This document shows, piece after piece, positions 23,691-34,929 of a DNA stretch of 64,000 nucleotides. The notes below the pieces were generated by a model. That model ran no database searches and had not been told where the DNA came from. It was given only the letters and a program-made list of their open reading frames with translations. Where the stretch lies: NCBI GenBank assembly GCA_036365515.1, contig CM070874.1, positions 62,639,583 to 62,703,582 on the forward strand, read 5' to 3'. The number at the start of each line of letters is the position of its first letter. Positions within the stretch are counted from its first letter, which is position 1. The position numbers were made by a program, and so were the translations under genes. This DNA comes from Torymus aiolomorphi (lineage: Eukaryota > Arthropoda > Insecta > Hymenoptera > Torymidae).

Positions 23691-24539
23691 AATTAAGATG
23701 AGCTTTCAAATCAACGCAGCTACTTTTGCAAGTAAAAATTTCTAGTTAAATCACTTCAAAACTATTTAAGATGATTAAAAACTAATTTCTGAAAAATTTT
23801 CGGTAAGTTTTAGAGTTTTTAAGTGAATTTGAAGAAGATTCGAATTATGTACTTAAAAGCAAAAAGCTTTCCATGTAAAATGAAAATATTTGCATAATTG
23901 CGTTGTGTGGTTTTCCTTGAATTTCATTTAAAAGAGTACCCAGTTTTCCATCCAAAAAATGTAAAATATAATCACACAGATTTTTAAATAATGCAGTTTA
24001 TGAAAATGCAAATTTTGTTCATTGTATATCGGAGTACTTTGACTCTTAACTGTATTTTTCTTCTTTATATTTGAATCATATATTTCAATTGTTTCAATAA
24101 TAATTAAAAATGCCTCAAAATGGGTAGTTGAACCACTGCAAGTTTCATCGACCCACAGATGTTTCCGCACATGCGGCATTTGCCTCATGTTTACATAAGC
24201 AAGCGCCATAATTCTATCAAACATTTGAACATTCAACATCCGAATCCGACAATGAAATATTCTATTACACCATATTACGGACACTCGAAATCAGATTCAC
24301 AGAGGTCATGGCTATGACAGAATTTACGGAAAATCACTATTGTGTTGAAAATTGTTAAATAAATTATGCCACACTATAATTCCGCTGGTATGTTATATAC
24401 TGTAGGATAAATTTCACGTAAATGTTTGGGATGAAATATCATATAATCAAACAGTTTCAATTTACAGGAATGTAGTATATTAATTAATTTACTACAAATA
24501 ATATATATTTAATACGACATTTAATTCAATACATATACA

Positions 24540-25500
24540 GATATCCCCGAATAAAAAAAATGCAACAACACAGACAGCTTATCCGACCTCCATTCAAAAA
24601 ATTCCAAAAAAATTCCCTCACCCACATCCGTAATACTCAAAAATCATTTTCAATACGTCAAATATAATTCTTCCTCTCTTTCTCTCTCACGACATTCATA
24701 TGGAAAACCACCCGTTCGCTCGCTTGCGGAATATATCATGCAAGGCTACTATAAAACTAACTGACATGCAATTGGCACGTACGCATTTAAAGGCATGACT
24801 CTCTCTCTTCCTCGCGCAGAAGAACGAACAGCGAGAAAGGATCGGCGCGCCAGCACATTTTATATACATATGCGTGTGTGCGTATATATATATACATGGG
24901 TACGCAAGTCGTGCGTTCCAATAGCGGGTCATCGCGGTGCGGTCGCAGGCACAGTATATACACCAGACACATACAGCATATACAACGCAGGGCCGGGCGT
25001 TCACCATTATACCCCGGGGGGGTTAAAAACGCCCCATAAATCACATTACGATGAGAAATGCCCGGTGTGCCACCCGCACAAACCTCTCTCTATCTTTCTC
25101 TCTCTCTCTCTCTCCGCGCCGTCTGTCTCTCGACTGGTGTGTGTGTGTGTGTCCGAGGTATGCCTTTTAGCCAGGCGCGGTTCATGTAGCTATATGGGCT
25201 GCGTTGTATTGCTGCGCCGCCGCTCCTTTCTAGCTCGATGCGTTCGCTTCTCTATGGTATGGTGTGTTGTTGCCTTCTATCTCTCTCTCTCCCATCCTCT
25301 CTTTGCCGTTCGCTCGGTGCGATTCTCTCCATCTGGCTATCGCCCGTCGTTCTCCGCGCTGCACTTTCTCCCTCCGTTCACTCTCGCTCTTCTGTTATAG
25401 TTGCACCGCCACGCGCGCCTTTAAAGCGCGTTACATCTCCACTGTTTCGCCTTCATTTGCTATTTACACTGCCATTAATATCGATACGAAATTGCGATGA
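24540..25500. other. CpG-rich block, composite
   Basis: The left edge 24545-24640 is C/A-rich. A G/T-rich middle occupies 25135-25275, and a second C/T-rich stretch runs 25270-25440. Contains short (CT)n and (GT)n runs. ORFs of 78-201 aa overlap in several frames; none has a domain. Confidence 0.4.
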
Positions 25501-25679
25501 CATTGGATACATGAGTTTTTGATTTGTGTATTATATAGTTTTCTGTTCGAGTACTTCTTGCTGAATATATTTACATTAAAAATTAATATACACATTTCAT
25601 TTACTTTGATATTTTAAGTAACAATTTCTTTTGCAGATCGCCTACTGAAGACCTCGGAATTACATCGGTGTCATAATAA

Positions 25680-26650
25680 AAATGAACGATCGTTGGAGAA
25701 GGCGACAACAAAACGCATACCTCAGAAAAAAAACCACACACGTGTGCATCGGCTACTACTGTATACACCGGGACTCTCATTAAGCCCCGGGATTCTCGGT
25801 CTGTTTATCCCCGCGGCGGCGTTACAGAAGGGACGAGACACACACAGAGCGACGCTGGTTGACGTCTCTCGCCGGGCTACTGAATTCGCCGCCGCGACGA
25901 CCCATGGGACAGCGCCTGGTGCAACTCCAACGAGCGAGAGAGAGAGAGCATCACGAAATAAATAGGGAAAGTAAGCAAAAAAGAAGAGGTCGTGCCATAA
26001 ATCCGACCACCACCGCCGACCACCGAATATTCCACTCGATAGCCTCTGGCGCACAGTAGGGCGCATGTATAGTGTATGTATATATACGTGCCGAGGAAAA
26101 ATATTTTCACAAGCTGCGCGCGCGATGGCGATTTACAGGCGCGAACGCGTAACGGCCTTTCTTTTTTCAAGTGCTTTTTTTTCTCGCGGAGAGAGAGAGA
26201 GAGAGAGAGCAATGTGCAACGTGTGTCCAAGCGATGCTCCAGAGAGAAAGAGAAAGGAGGGAGGAGAAAGAAACGGTTTTCGCCTTTTTTGCCGGCTACT
26301 TGATGCTTCCGTGCGCGACGGGGTAAGGGTGGGGGTTAAATATACGAGCGGGCGTTTTTTTTTTGCTTGTTGGTTATTTACGGAAAATACAGAGACGGAA
26401 ATCACGAGGTTCGTGAGCGGAAGGGAAAGGAGATAAAGAAGGAGAAGGGTGTAAGTTTTTTTTGCTGGGTGTAGGAGAGAGAGTTAAGTTTTCACGCTAT
26501 AAATTTCGCTTTAGGGTCTGGTGTTTTAGGAGGTAATTATTAAAGTGATTATGGCGGGAAGGGAAGCAGCCGAGAGCAGGTTGGTTAATAAATTAGGGAG
26601 TCGTTTTTTTAAGCATTCGAGAAGGAAAATTAAAATTTTTTAGTGCTTTG
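25680..26650. other. CpG-rich block with strand-composition flip
   Basis: C/A-rich at the left (25700-25830). (GA)n lies at about 26190-26210. The right edge is strongly G-rich: 26401-26460 has 23 G and 4 C. Overlapping ORFs of 66-123 aa on both strands have no recognised domain. Confidence 0.5.
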
Positions 26651-26689
26651 AGAGTCTACGAAGTTTTATGAAACTGCCATTTTTTCCTG

Positions 26690-27640
26690 GACAATAAAAG
26701 CTGCCCTCGATGGTTTACTCTGAAAAAATATGAAAAGTCAAGCCCGAAAAATATGTCGACTCCATAAAAACAACATCCGAAACACTCATACACCAGCTGC
26801 ACAGATATACGCAAAAGCCCGCCCCGATCATCCGCACAAAACATGACGCAACATATTTGTCTGTCCCTGTTAAAAATACACTCATCTCTATTATTCATCC
26901 TCCCCCTATCAAATACCTCTACCTACACACCTCCGATATTTCCAATCCAATCCCTTATTTTCTGTGATTTTAACTTACACCCGACCACACCCCGCTGCTG
27001 CCGCATTTCCACACATATATATAATACGCGCTCCCGGGCTCGGGCACACGCAAATATAACGAAAAAAACGAATCTTCCCCCGTATAACTCGCAGGCAGAT
27101 GAGTCCATCACGCGAAAATATTTTTCCAGGCCCTACACCGCGCCACGCGCGAGAAGAGATTGGCCCGCTTGTACGAAAATATTCGGCAAGATCATCCTAT
27201 ATGTGGGGCGCGGGCGGGCGGGCGCACACATACTCGGCAAACAAAAACAAGTTGGGCGAGCGCGGGAGAGCGCAAAAAGAAAAGAAAAACACTTTTAGGG
27301 GTCGTGCGACCGCGAACGTGCCGAGGGACGTGCAAGCGGGGTCAGAGAGATAGAGGAAAGAGAGAGAGAGAGCCGGAAGGAACGGTTTTTCATTTCGTTT
27401 CAATTCGCGCCCTCGTGGTCGTCGCGCCCCCGCGAACATGCACGTATACCCTCAGGGAGCTTTATGTATTCCGGTTTTATATGGGAGAGCTGCGCGTTCC
27501 TTTTTCGGTCGTTCGGTAATGCCGTTTGTTTGTTGGTTGCAGTCAAAGTTAATTAAAAAGGGGTCCGTATAACAATGCACGGTTAACGAGGTTTTTCGGG
27601 GAATTTTATTGAATTAATGGCAATGCTGTTAGCGAACGTT
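26690..27640. other. CpG-rich block with strong strand-composition flip
   Basis: The left edge 26881-26940 has 24 C and 1 G. The core 27040-27330 is CpG-rich. The right edge 27440-27640 is G/T-rich. It begins directly after the G-rich edge of the preceding block, so the strand bias swings back within about 300 bp. 27641-28030 is AT-rich and empty. Confidence 0.55.
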
Positions 27641-28029
27641 AACGCCAGATAAACAAAGAATATTAGGGTGGAATTTTCCTTATGAGTAGCAATTTGACCT
27701 AGTTTTTAATCATAAAGTCTTTTAAGTAAATTAAAAAATTTTAAAAAGTGATAAATCAATACTGAACATTTTTATATATTTTTCCAAAATATCAGTTTAA
27801 TTACATTACTTTAATATTACCATTTTTTTTTAAACATAATTTACTTAAGAAGATGTGGAATACCAACATAATTTTTCAAGGCAAACATTTTATGGAAAAT
27901 TCTAAAGAAATCTCTCAAAAAACTTCCGGAGTATATTATTATTATTTGCACATGCATAGGGCTTGAATTAATTAAGTTCGCGTTTTTTCAAATAAAAGTT
28001 TAAAAACTAATTAACTAAACAATGAAATT

Positions 28030-28942
28030 AGATCGCAGTTATATGAGTCCACATCCCCTCCCATCAAAAAAACTACTCAAAAACCAAATCCTCTTCCAAA
28101 TTTTAACTCGATTCCAACTATACTACTCGTATATGACACCCGTCAACTTCAACCTGCAACCTTAGACCTAAATAAACTGTCCAACGATTTTTCACCCTCT
28201 CCCATGATCCCCATCATAAATCAATTTCTCCTCGCGAAAGTAATACAGCTCTCTACTCGCGCGCGCGCGACAGCCAAGTGTAACCACCCACACCTACCAA
28301 ACAGTCCCCCGACGCGGCACACAGCGGCAATGTACACACGCGCGGGGGTCAGAGCACTGTACACTCGGTGCGCGTGGATCCGGAAGGAGCGGTTTTTCAT
28401 TTCATTTCAATTCGCGCGCTCCCTTCTGTGTACACAGACTCACACTCGCGCTTTTTCGGCCTTACACCCTCGGGGTGAGAGAGCACGCGCATGCGACAAC
28501 GCGCGTACATACGCATGATATTTACGCGTCCGGTCGGACGATAACGCGCGCGAGCACACGGGGTTGTATTATACTACCGGCATACCGAGAGACAGAACGA
28601 ACGAACGAACCATCTGTCCGAATCGATTTTGCATTAACGCAAAAACTTCCTCCGGTCCGTATATATAGATATATATGCACGTGTATGTATAGGTAGATGG
28701 GACACTTCCCGCATCCGCGCACACAACCGGACTTTGTCTACTTGTGTGTTTGCCGGCTGCCCTGCGATGTATATAGATGTACGTATATATATACGCGTTC
28801 CCTGCTGTTTGCGCGAGCGCGTGTGTGTGAGTTATAGGGCGGCTCTCTCACGCGTGTTTGAATATTCGCATTACATGTATTTGGCTGCGGTCGCATTATA
28901 CAGGCAAAGCCGAATTTATGCGTGCGCGATTGCTCTCTATAT

Positions 28943-29016
<74 letters not shown>

Positions 29017-29260
29017 AAGCTGATGCGTGTATTATATGGGGCCTCTCTATAGCACTGTTACCGCCGCGTGTGGAAATTTGTGGCTGTGTGTCCAGCGCGT
29101 ATACGTGAGGGTTGAGCGTATCTCTATGCCCGTGTTTGCCAAATACTCTGCGCTTGTGTATGTATATGTACGTATATGCACGCATTGTGCGGAAAAGTAT
29201 AGATATAGTGGAGCGCGAAGATAGTGGGTAATTTTATTTAGACAAATTTGTGAAATATGT
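28030..29260. other. CpG-rich block with (GT)n and strand-composition flip
   Basis: The left edge 28040-28220 is C-rich (CACATCCCCTCCCATC and similar). The core 28240-28620 is CpG-rich. The right part includes (GT)n and stays G/T-rich to 29240. All ORFs here (64-124 aa) are low-complexity. Confidence 0.5.
28945..29015. repeat. (GT)n microsatellite, about 71 bp
   Basis: Perfect GT dinucleotide run in the G/T-rich half of the block. It explains the Cys/Val-repeat and Thr/His-repeat ORFs on the two strands. Confidence 0.95.
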
Positions 29261-29307
29261 GCGAGACTTTAATTGGTCGAGTGCGAGATACGCATTATCG
29301 TCATATT

Positions 29308-29560
29308 ATAATAGTATATTACGATACTAGTGCCTTTAAGTGGCCCGTTATTGCACGGCGTGAAATTAGCGCCCGAGCGCAGCGTACTAAGCCACTGAAG
29401 GCACTAGTGTCGTACGATATTTTTTATAGTACGTTCACCTAAGCCCGCTGTCACGTCTACTCGTGCCTTAAGCAGTCCATTTTTGCACCGTGATGTTACG
29501 TGATAAACACGGTGCAATAATCGACTACTTGACTCACGGATAGGCGTGACCTAAGTGCGG
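29308..29560. repeat. two adjacent imperfect hairpins
   Basis: ATACTAGTGCCTTTAAGTGG near 29322 pairs with CCACTGAAGGCACTAGTGTC near 29391, about 50 bp apart. Further on, a 42-nt arm ending TTGCACCGTG (to about 29492) pairs with the arm starting CACGGTGCAATA at about 29508, at roughly 80 percent complementarity with a loop of about 15 nt. No coding potential. They may be MITE relics or transcribed hairpins. 29561-30360 otherwise holds only short unsupported ORFs. Confidence 0.55.
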
Positions 29561-30844
29561 ACTTTGGTCACACCGTGCTATAAAGAGTTTGTTAAAGCAG
29601 CGAGCTCGTAAAATTCGAAAAACACACTTCAAAGAAACAAATGCACCGCGTATGCACAGCTATGTGTGGCCTGCGCGTAAAAAATTCAGCTGCAAAGCAT
29701 ACTTTCAAAAGAATTTAAAGTCCATATTTGACCCGGTAAATTCATCGCGTCCTATAACCTTCTTTCACTCTGTATACCTATATACACGCGCGCATGCGTT
29801 ATATATAGGAGCACGATTCAAGTTTGCCAGGGTTGACGTGTGCGTGCTGCTCTCTCGATTTACACATGTTTTGCATTGTATCATCGGCGCTTTCGAACTT
29901 CCTGATCGATTTCCAAGTGCTCTTTTTCAGCTCGCCCTGCATGCGCATTCTCTCTGTATATAGATAATTCGAGCAACTTTTGCGCATTTTTCTAGGAAGG
30001 CTTCGAAGCCAGAATTTCACGTTGGATTGAATTAAGAAGTGCACCTATTACGAAGTTATAAAATATGTAATGTTATTGATAGGATTCGTCTTACCATAGT
30101 CACTCTAACGAATGAAGATGTAATACAGAGGATCAACTCACCTGTAACAAAAAGATAAAGTATCATTGAGTGAGGTATACTAATTACGCACCGCGCGCGG
30201 AGAAATAATTAATTGAAGTGCTCATTATAGCCGTACTAATGATAACGCCAGCCTCATAAATATATGGCATAATTATTTCACGAAGCGCCAAAAATCCAGC
30301 ACGCGCGCGACCGCGTAAAAACAAGATTAATGGCGACGTGGAGAAAGTATACATCACGCCCTTAAGGGGGTCGGACACCTTTAGAATGACGAAAAATCAA
30401 TTTTTTTTTTTATTACATATTTTACTAAAAAAACACTTGTAGAATATGTCCCAATTAGTTTTAAAGCATTATCTATTTCTGTTTTAAAAATATACACAAA
30501 ACACTGATAAAGCTTTTCATTTGTTTTTTGTTCAAATTACTTTTTTCCCCTTGTATACATAATTATATAATCATATATTATTTCTACTAATTTTTTTTCA
30601 TTTCACTGTTCTTAATATATTTAAAATTCTCACTCTAAATATCTGTCTGTATATACTTTAAAAGATCCAAAAATAATATTTTAATCATTAATACAAAGAT
30701 ACAAAATAAATAATATAATTTATGGACGGTATTTTTGACAAAAATAAAAATTTGATTTTAAAACTTATATACCAGTTAAGTTGGCACCGTAACAACCTGG
30801 CTTATCAACGACAGCCTCTTACAGGCTCACAGCTCACTCCTTTA

Positions 30845-31388
30845 GGGCCTTTGCACGCTAAAAGCATAACGCAAAGGAATAAGGAATAAGAGGGCATAAG
30901 GTGGTCATAAGGTACTTATGCTCCGCTTATTCCTCTTATGCCCGTGTTGTGTACGCAACGGATCGTGCATAACCCCTAAATTGCTTGTTTTGGAGTAAGT
31001 TTTTTAATAATAAATTGCAAGTAAACATTTACCTCTTCATCCATTGTTCAAAAATCTCTACACTATAAATTATTATAAAAATAATCACTAAATGATTAAG
31101 AAGAAAACTTTTCTCACTTCTGCACGTTGAAATGATAAAATACAAAAGCCCCTCAAGTTTTATTATTTTGTCAACTTTTTAGATTGTAACCAATTAGAGT
31201 CAATAAATAATTACAGTAAGCTATTTCATTTCGAAAACTTTACTCCAAAAAAATCAAGAGGTTATGCACGTTTCGTTGCGTACACAACACGAACATAAGA
31301 GGAATAAGCGGAGCATAAGTATCTTATGTCCACCTTATGCCCTTTTATTCCTTATTCCTTCGCATTATGCTTTTAGCGTGCAAAGCCC
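30845..31388. mobile_element. 544-bp MITE with TTTA target duplication
   Basis: Inverted ends GGGCCTTTGCACGCTAAAAG and its partner (one base shorter, GGGCTTTGCACGCTAAAAG) are flanked by TTTA at 30841-30844 and 31389-31392. Complementarity extends about 150 bp inward, through ATAAGGAATAAGAGG and the CGTTGCGTACACAACAC tract. Non-coding. It is nested in the TTAA element. Confidence 0.8.
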
Positions 31389-31392
31389 TTTA

Positions 31393-31854
31393 TTGTAACA
31401 GTGAATCCACATTGCATGCCGTATGCCTTATGCCGTATACCGTCAAAAAAATAGTTGTTGTCCGAAATCTATAATATTTATAACTCTATGATTAGAATTC
31501 CTATAGGGCCTTCACACAGCTCTGGGGAACAGATATAAAGTACAAGAATAACATGGGTTATATATCTATATATACGAAGAACAGCAACGAACAAGACTCT
31601 TGTTCCTTGTCTATCTCGCTGTTCCTCGTATATATAGATATACTAACCCATGTTATTCTTGTACTTAAGGGCCTTCGCACGCTAAAAACTTAACTTCAGA
31701 GAAATAGGAAATAACATTAATTGTATATCTATCTATTTCCCATATGTATATTGGATTTATAACCATAGAGTTATAAATCCTATAGATTTCAGACAACAAC
31801 TTTTTTTCTGACGGCATACGGCATACGGCATGCAATGTGGATTCACTGTAACAA
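31393..31854. mobile_element. inverted-repeat element abutting the 544-bp MITE
   Basis: 31393-31490 (TTGTAACAGTGAATCCACAT onward) pairs with 31764-31854 at high identity. The shared arm includes GCATGCCGTATGCC repeats and an AGTTGTTGTC tract. The centre contains a further hairpin (31538-31666) and two same-direction GGGCCTTC(A/G)CAC motifs at 31506 and 31670 that match the end of the neighbouring MITE. Confidence 0.7.
31538..31666. repeat. 49-bp-arm hairpin inside the nested element
   Basis: 31538-31585 (AAGTACAAGAATAACATGGG onward) pairs with 31618-31666 almost perfectly across a 32-nt loop, giving a 129-nt hairpin. The size and pairing resemble a precursor hairpin, but the setting inside mobile elements makes a MITE relic more likely. 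Confidence 0.75.
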
Positions 31855-32920
31855 AGCTGATTTTAACCTATGTAAAAGTCCGCAAGCAATGTAAACATGC
31901 ACAGCTGTCATTTCATATAAACACTGTGATATCAGCATCAGTACCTTTTCTATACAAAGTGTTGTTCTTAATTTTCATTGTTTCCAACGGATTTTGGAGT
32001 AAACATTTAGTGTATTATAATAAGTAAAAGTATTTTAAATCAGTTTTTAAAAGTGTTTGAATAATACGTGTGACAGTTGAATTAATGTTTTAGAAATAGC
32101 TTTTAGTACTTGAACTTTTATTGGAAACTTTATACTTAAAATAACAGGGATTGATACTAAAGAAAAATTAAGTCCATATTGACTATTACAAAAAACATTT
32201 AGTGTACAGATTTAAATCAACTTTTAAAGGAAGCGAAAGATATGCTATTGTGAAGAAAAATGTTATGGAACCTTCGCTTCTGCCAGAAAGCTACCATTAT
32301 CAGCCATTGCCTGAATCTCACTATGATATAATAGACATTTTATTTTCTGAAGTAAAAACAGTTATGCACTGCAATAAATATGTATCAGTCGTATTCTCTT
32401 TATTAAGTAATAATATTATATGTGAAAAAGAATAATGAAGGACAAGTAAAGAAGTTCACCTTATCAGACATTAAAAGAAGATCAATATAGGAATGTTGCT
32501 GCTATAAACATTTTTTTCAAGCATTTGGCTATGGCGATACTGGCTTCATTACATGCATGAAGGATTTCGGATTTCTCAACACATTCTTTATTTACCTCAG
32601 TATATGTACAAGAATCTAATATATGTGATAAAGATTATTAAAAACATATGGATTTAAAAGCACGAAAGGATATACATATTAAACCACTTAACAAACTTGA
32701 CTGACTGATGTGGATATGACTGTTACGCGTGCTCATAGCTTACAAGTCTAATAGATCGTATACTGAGGTACCAGAATATTTGTTCTAAATGTAAAATATT
32801 TTGAGTGAAAAACAATATTATTTTGTATTTCAGGGTAGAGATGGAGTTAAGAAATAAAGAAGAAGAAATAAAGAAGTATTTTAGTAATTTTATCTTTAAA
32901 GCTGTTTTCTACATAATGTA

Positions 32921-33266
32921 AAATTTTTAGCTCTGCCGTCGACTCCAGATTCAGAAACTGCATATATTTTAATGGGAGAGGTCCTAAAATGTTGGTATTT
33001 TATATGACTATTGACTGAAGAGTTGTACGTATCCAATTTATTTGATTAAATAATTTTTTACGGTCAAAGATTGCTAAAAAATCTGAATTTCACTTAAACT
33101 TAAGATTTTTTAGCAATTTTTGACCGTAAAAAATTATTTAATCAGATAAATTGGATACGTACAACTCTTCAGTCAATAGTCATATAAAATACCAAAATTT
33201 TAGGACCTCTCCCATTAAAATATATGCAGTTCCTGAATCTGGAGTCGATGGCAGAGCAAAAATTTT
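32921..33266. repeat. 346-bp near-perfect hairpin
   Basis: 32921-33084 pairs with 33103-33266 with few mismatches and an 18-nt loop (GAATTTCACTTAAACTTA). No ORF. Any transcript crossing it would fold into about 160 bp of double-stranded RNA. The stretch 31860-32920 before it is AT-rich and holds no recognised gene. Confidence 0.85.
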
Positions 33267-33439
33267 AAAGTGACCATATATTTGGTTAAAATCGATCAAA
33301 ATTTTTTTTTGGGTCTCATTTTATCATAAATTGAATATATTTTTAGGATATTACTTCTAAATATTTCTAATTATGAAAATTAATTTTTTCAGGTCATTTT
33401 ATGAAAAAAATTGTAAAGGTGTCTGACCCCCTTAATAAA

Positions 33440-34200
33440 TAGAATTCGTACGATCACGTACTTAATAAACAGTTTCTCCGGGGGCAGTTCCTCGCTCGCT
33501 CTCTCCCGTTTTTTGGCACCGGGATTCTCCCCATTTTTCGTCCCTCTCTCTCTCCCGGAGCAAAAAATATATATCCTCTGTGTCCCAGCGCCGGTTATCG
33601 TTCCGCATAAATCTGCGCGGAGGGGGCGTAATTGCATTTCTCTCGCTCCCTCGCCCTAATGTCGCGGCCTCAATTTTTTCGCTCCTCGGACACTACGAGC
33701 TTTAAGAATCGCGCCGCGCGACCATTAAATTCGTTGAGGACATATACCCCGCGGCTTCGCTCTCTCTCTCTCTCTCTCTTTCTCTGTGTAATTCAAGTGC
33801 AAGTTCGTATATGTGGGGTACAATGAGACGTTATGGGCGTGCGATAGCAAATAAGGCTAGAGCGCGCGCGCGCGGCTATTTGCGCGGAAGAAAAATTGAA
33901 TGGGTTGCGCTCAGAGTAGATTTTTCGCGTTAGCTCCGGTACAGCAGTAGTAGCCAAGTCTGCTTGCGGGACTTAATTGTGTTTTATGGAGATGGCATTT
34001 TTTTTTTCTCGACTGCGCAATACGGTTTTTAAGGAGACATTCCTTAGCTGCGCGCGCGAGCGAGCGAGCGAGCTTAGCGTTTCTTTATGCAAACTATATA
34101 CTGATTCCGCTTTTAGGTATGGAAATGAGATTCTATTTACGAGGGTAGCGTGTGATACTACAATTCTTAATGGGATATATACTCTTACGTGAAAGAAAAT
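33440..34200. other. CpG-rich block
   Basis: CpG-dense with (CT)n at about 33760-33785. The left half is C/T-rich and the right half (33820-34190) G/T-rich. Short ORFs only, no domain. Confidence 0.4.
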
Positions 34201-34302
34201 GAGTCCTTATTGTATTGCAAATTTAATTGTAGCGAGGGAATAATAGATTTCTCTTGATAAAAACTGAATGCTCTAAATTAATAGTTGATAAATTATTTTT
34301 TA

Positions 34303-34722
34303 ATTAAAATTTTAATCGTTCGATTTTCCGGACAAACATTCCTTGAGTGTCAAAATCGACGCTTCTATTAAGGAAAATTCAATTTATTATTGAAAATTTA
34401 TTTAATGATGTTAATTAAAAAATTTTCATAATGTTAATTAAAACCAGCGACGAAATAAATGCCTCCACCCAGGGGCTTTATCGAGTGTTCGGTGCAAGGC
34501 GAAATTTTCGAGGTGTTGAGAAATTTTCGAGGTGTTGAGAAATTTGATTGGCTATTCAAAAATTTCCAGCTCGCTGATTGGCCAAAAATGAAAACAGCAC
34601 TTAAATTTTGTTTAGATCGATAGACTGGGGACCTTTCTCTTTCCGGGACAATGCTCTTACCACCTGAGCTACGGATAAAAAAGAGTTTTGGTCCGAAAAA
34701 TCGATCGATTAAAATTTTAATT
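34303..34722. mobile_element. 420-bp terminal-inverted-repeat element carrying a tRNA-like sequence
   Basis: The left end AATTAAAATTTTAATCG...TCGATTTTCCGGAC pairs with the right end 34691-34722 over about 32 bp. TTGATAAATTATT lies just outside both ends (34286 and 34762), a possible long target duplication or older repeat. A tRNA-like stretch lies on the minus strand near the right end. A 19-bp unit (GAAATTTTCGAGGTGTTGA) is repeated twice at 34500-34537. Confidence 0.6.
34605..34676 (-). pseudogene. tRNA-like sequence (A-box and D-arm intact)
   Basis: Minus strand: GTAGCTCAGGTGGTAAGAGC is a near-canonical D-arm with pol III A box and GCTC/GAGC pairing. It is followed by an anticodon-arm-like TTGTCCCGGAAAGAGAA and a variable-loop AGGTC. 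The T-arm (CCCAGTCTATCGATC) is degenerate and the acceptor ends do not pair. It is a tRNA-derived relic or SINE head, not a working tRNA. Confidence 0.55.
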
Positions 34723-34929
34723 CAAACCGAATTGTAACGAACGAATATAACCATTTATTGTCTATTGATAAATTATTGTATTCCGAATTTATTATATATT
34801 ATTTACATATCATGGATAAAGTTTTAACTTTAGTCGTTTTCAGCAACTTTCTATTTAAACATGTTGAAATGGCATATTTGCGTTTCATCTAGCTAAATGA
34901 TGGATGTGCAATTTCAGCAATTCTCGTAC

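Larger units (their letters stand above)
30366..33431. mobile_element. 3.07-kb TTAA-flanked DNA element with nested hairpins
   Basis: The ends are inverted: GGGGGTCGGACACCTTTA at the left and its complement with one mismatch at the right (TAAAGGTGTCTGACCCCC). Both are flanked by TTAA (30362-30365 and 33432-33435), the target duplication typical of piggyBac-type transposons. No transposase is recognisable; a 77-aa ORF at 32202-32435 is unidentified. The interior holds at least four separate inverted-repeat structures, listed below. The terminal motif GACACCTTT is shared with the 675-bp MITE at 56985, so the two may be related. Confidence 0.75.

Noticed and set aside
23928..24284. 118-aa minus ORF in AT-rich DNA
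   Set aside because: No recognisable motif, no splice or polyadenylation context; left uncalled.
24795..25400. 201-aa plus-strand ORF
   Set aside because: Driven by CT- and GT-rich tracts; competing ORFs in other frames; no domain or splice-supported continuation.
28734..29185. Cys/Val-repeat and Thr/His-repeat ORFs
   Set aside because: Translation of the (GT)n microsatellite.
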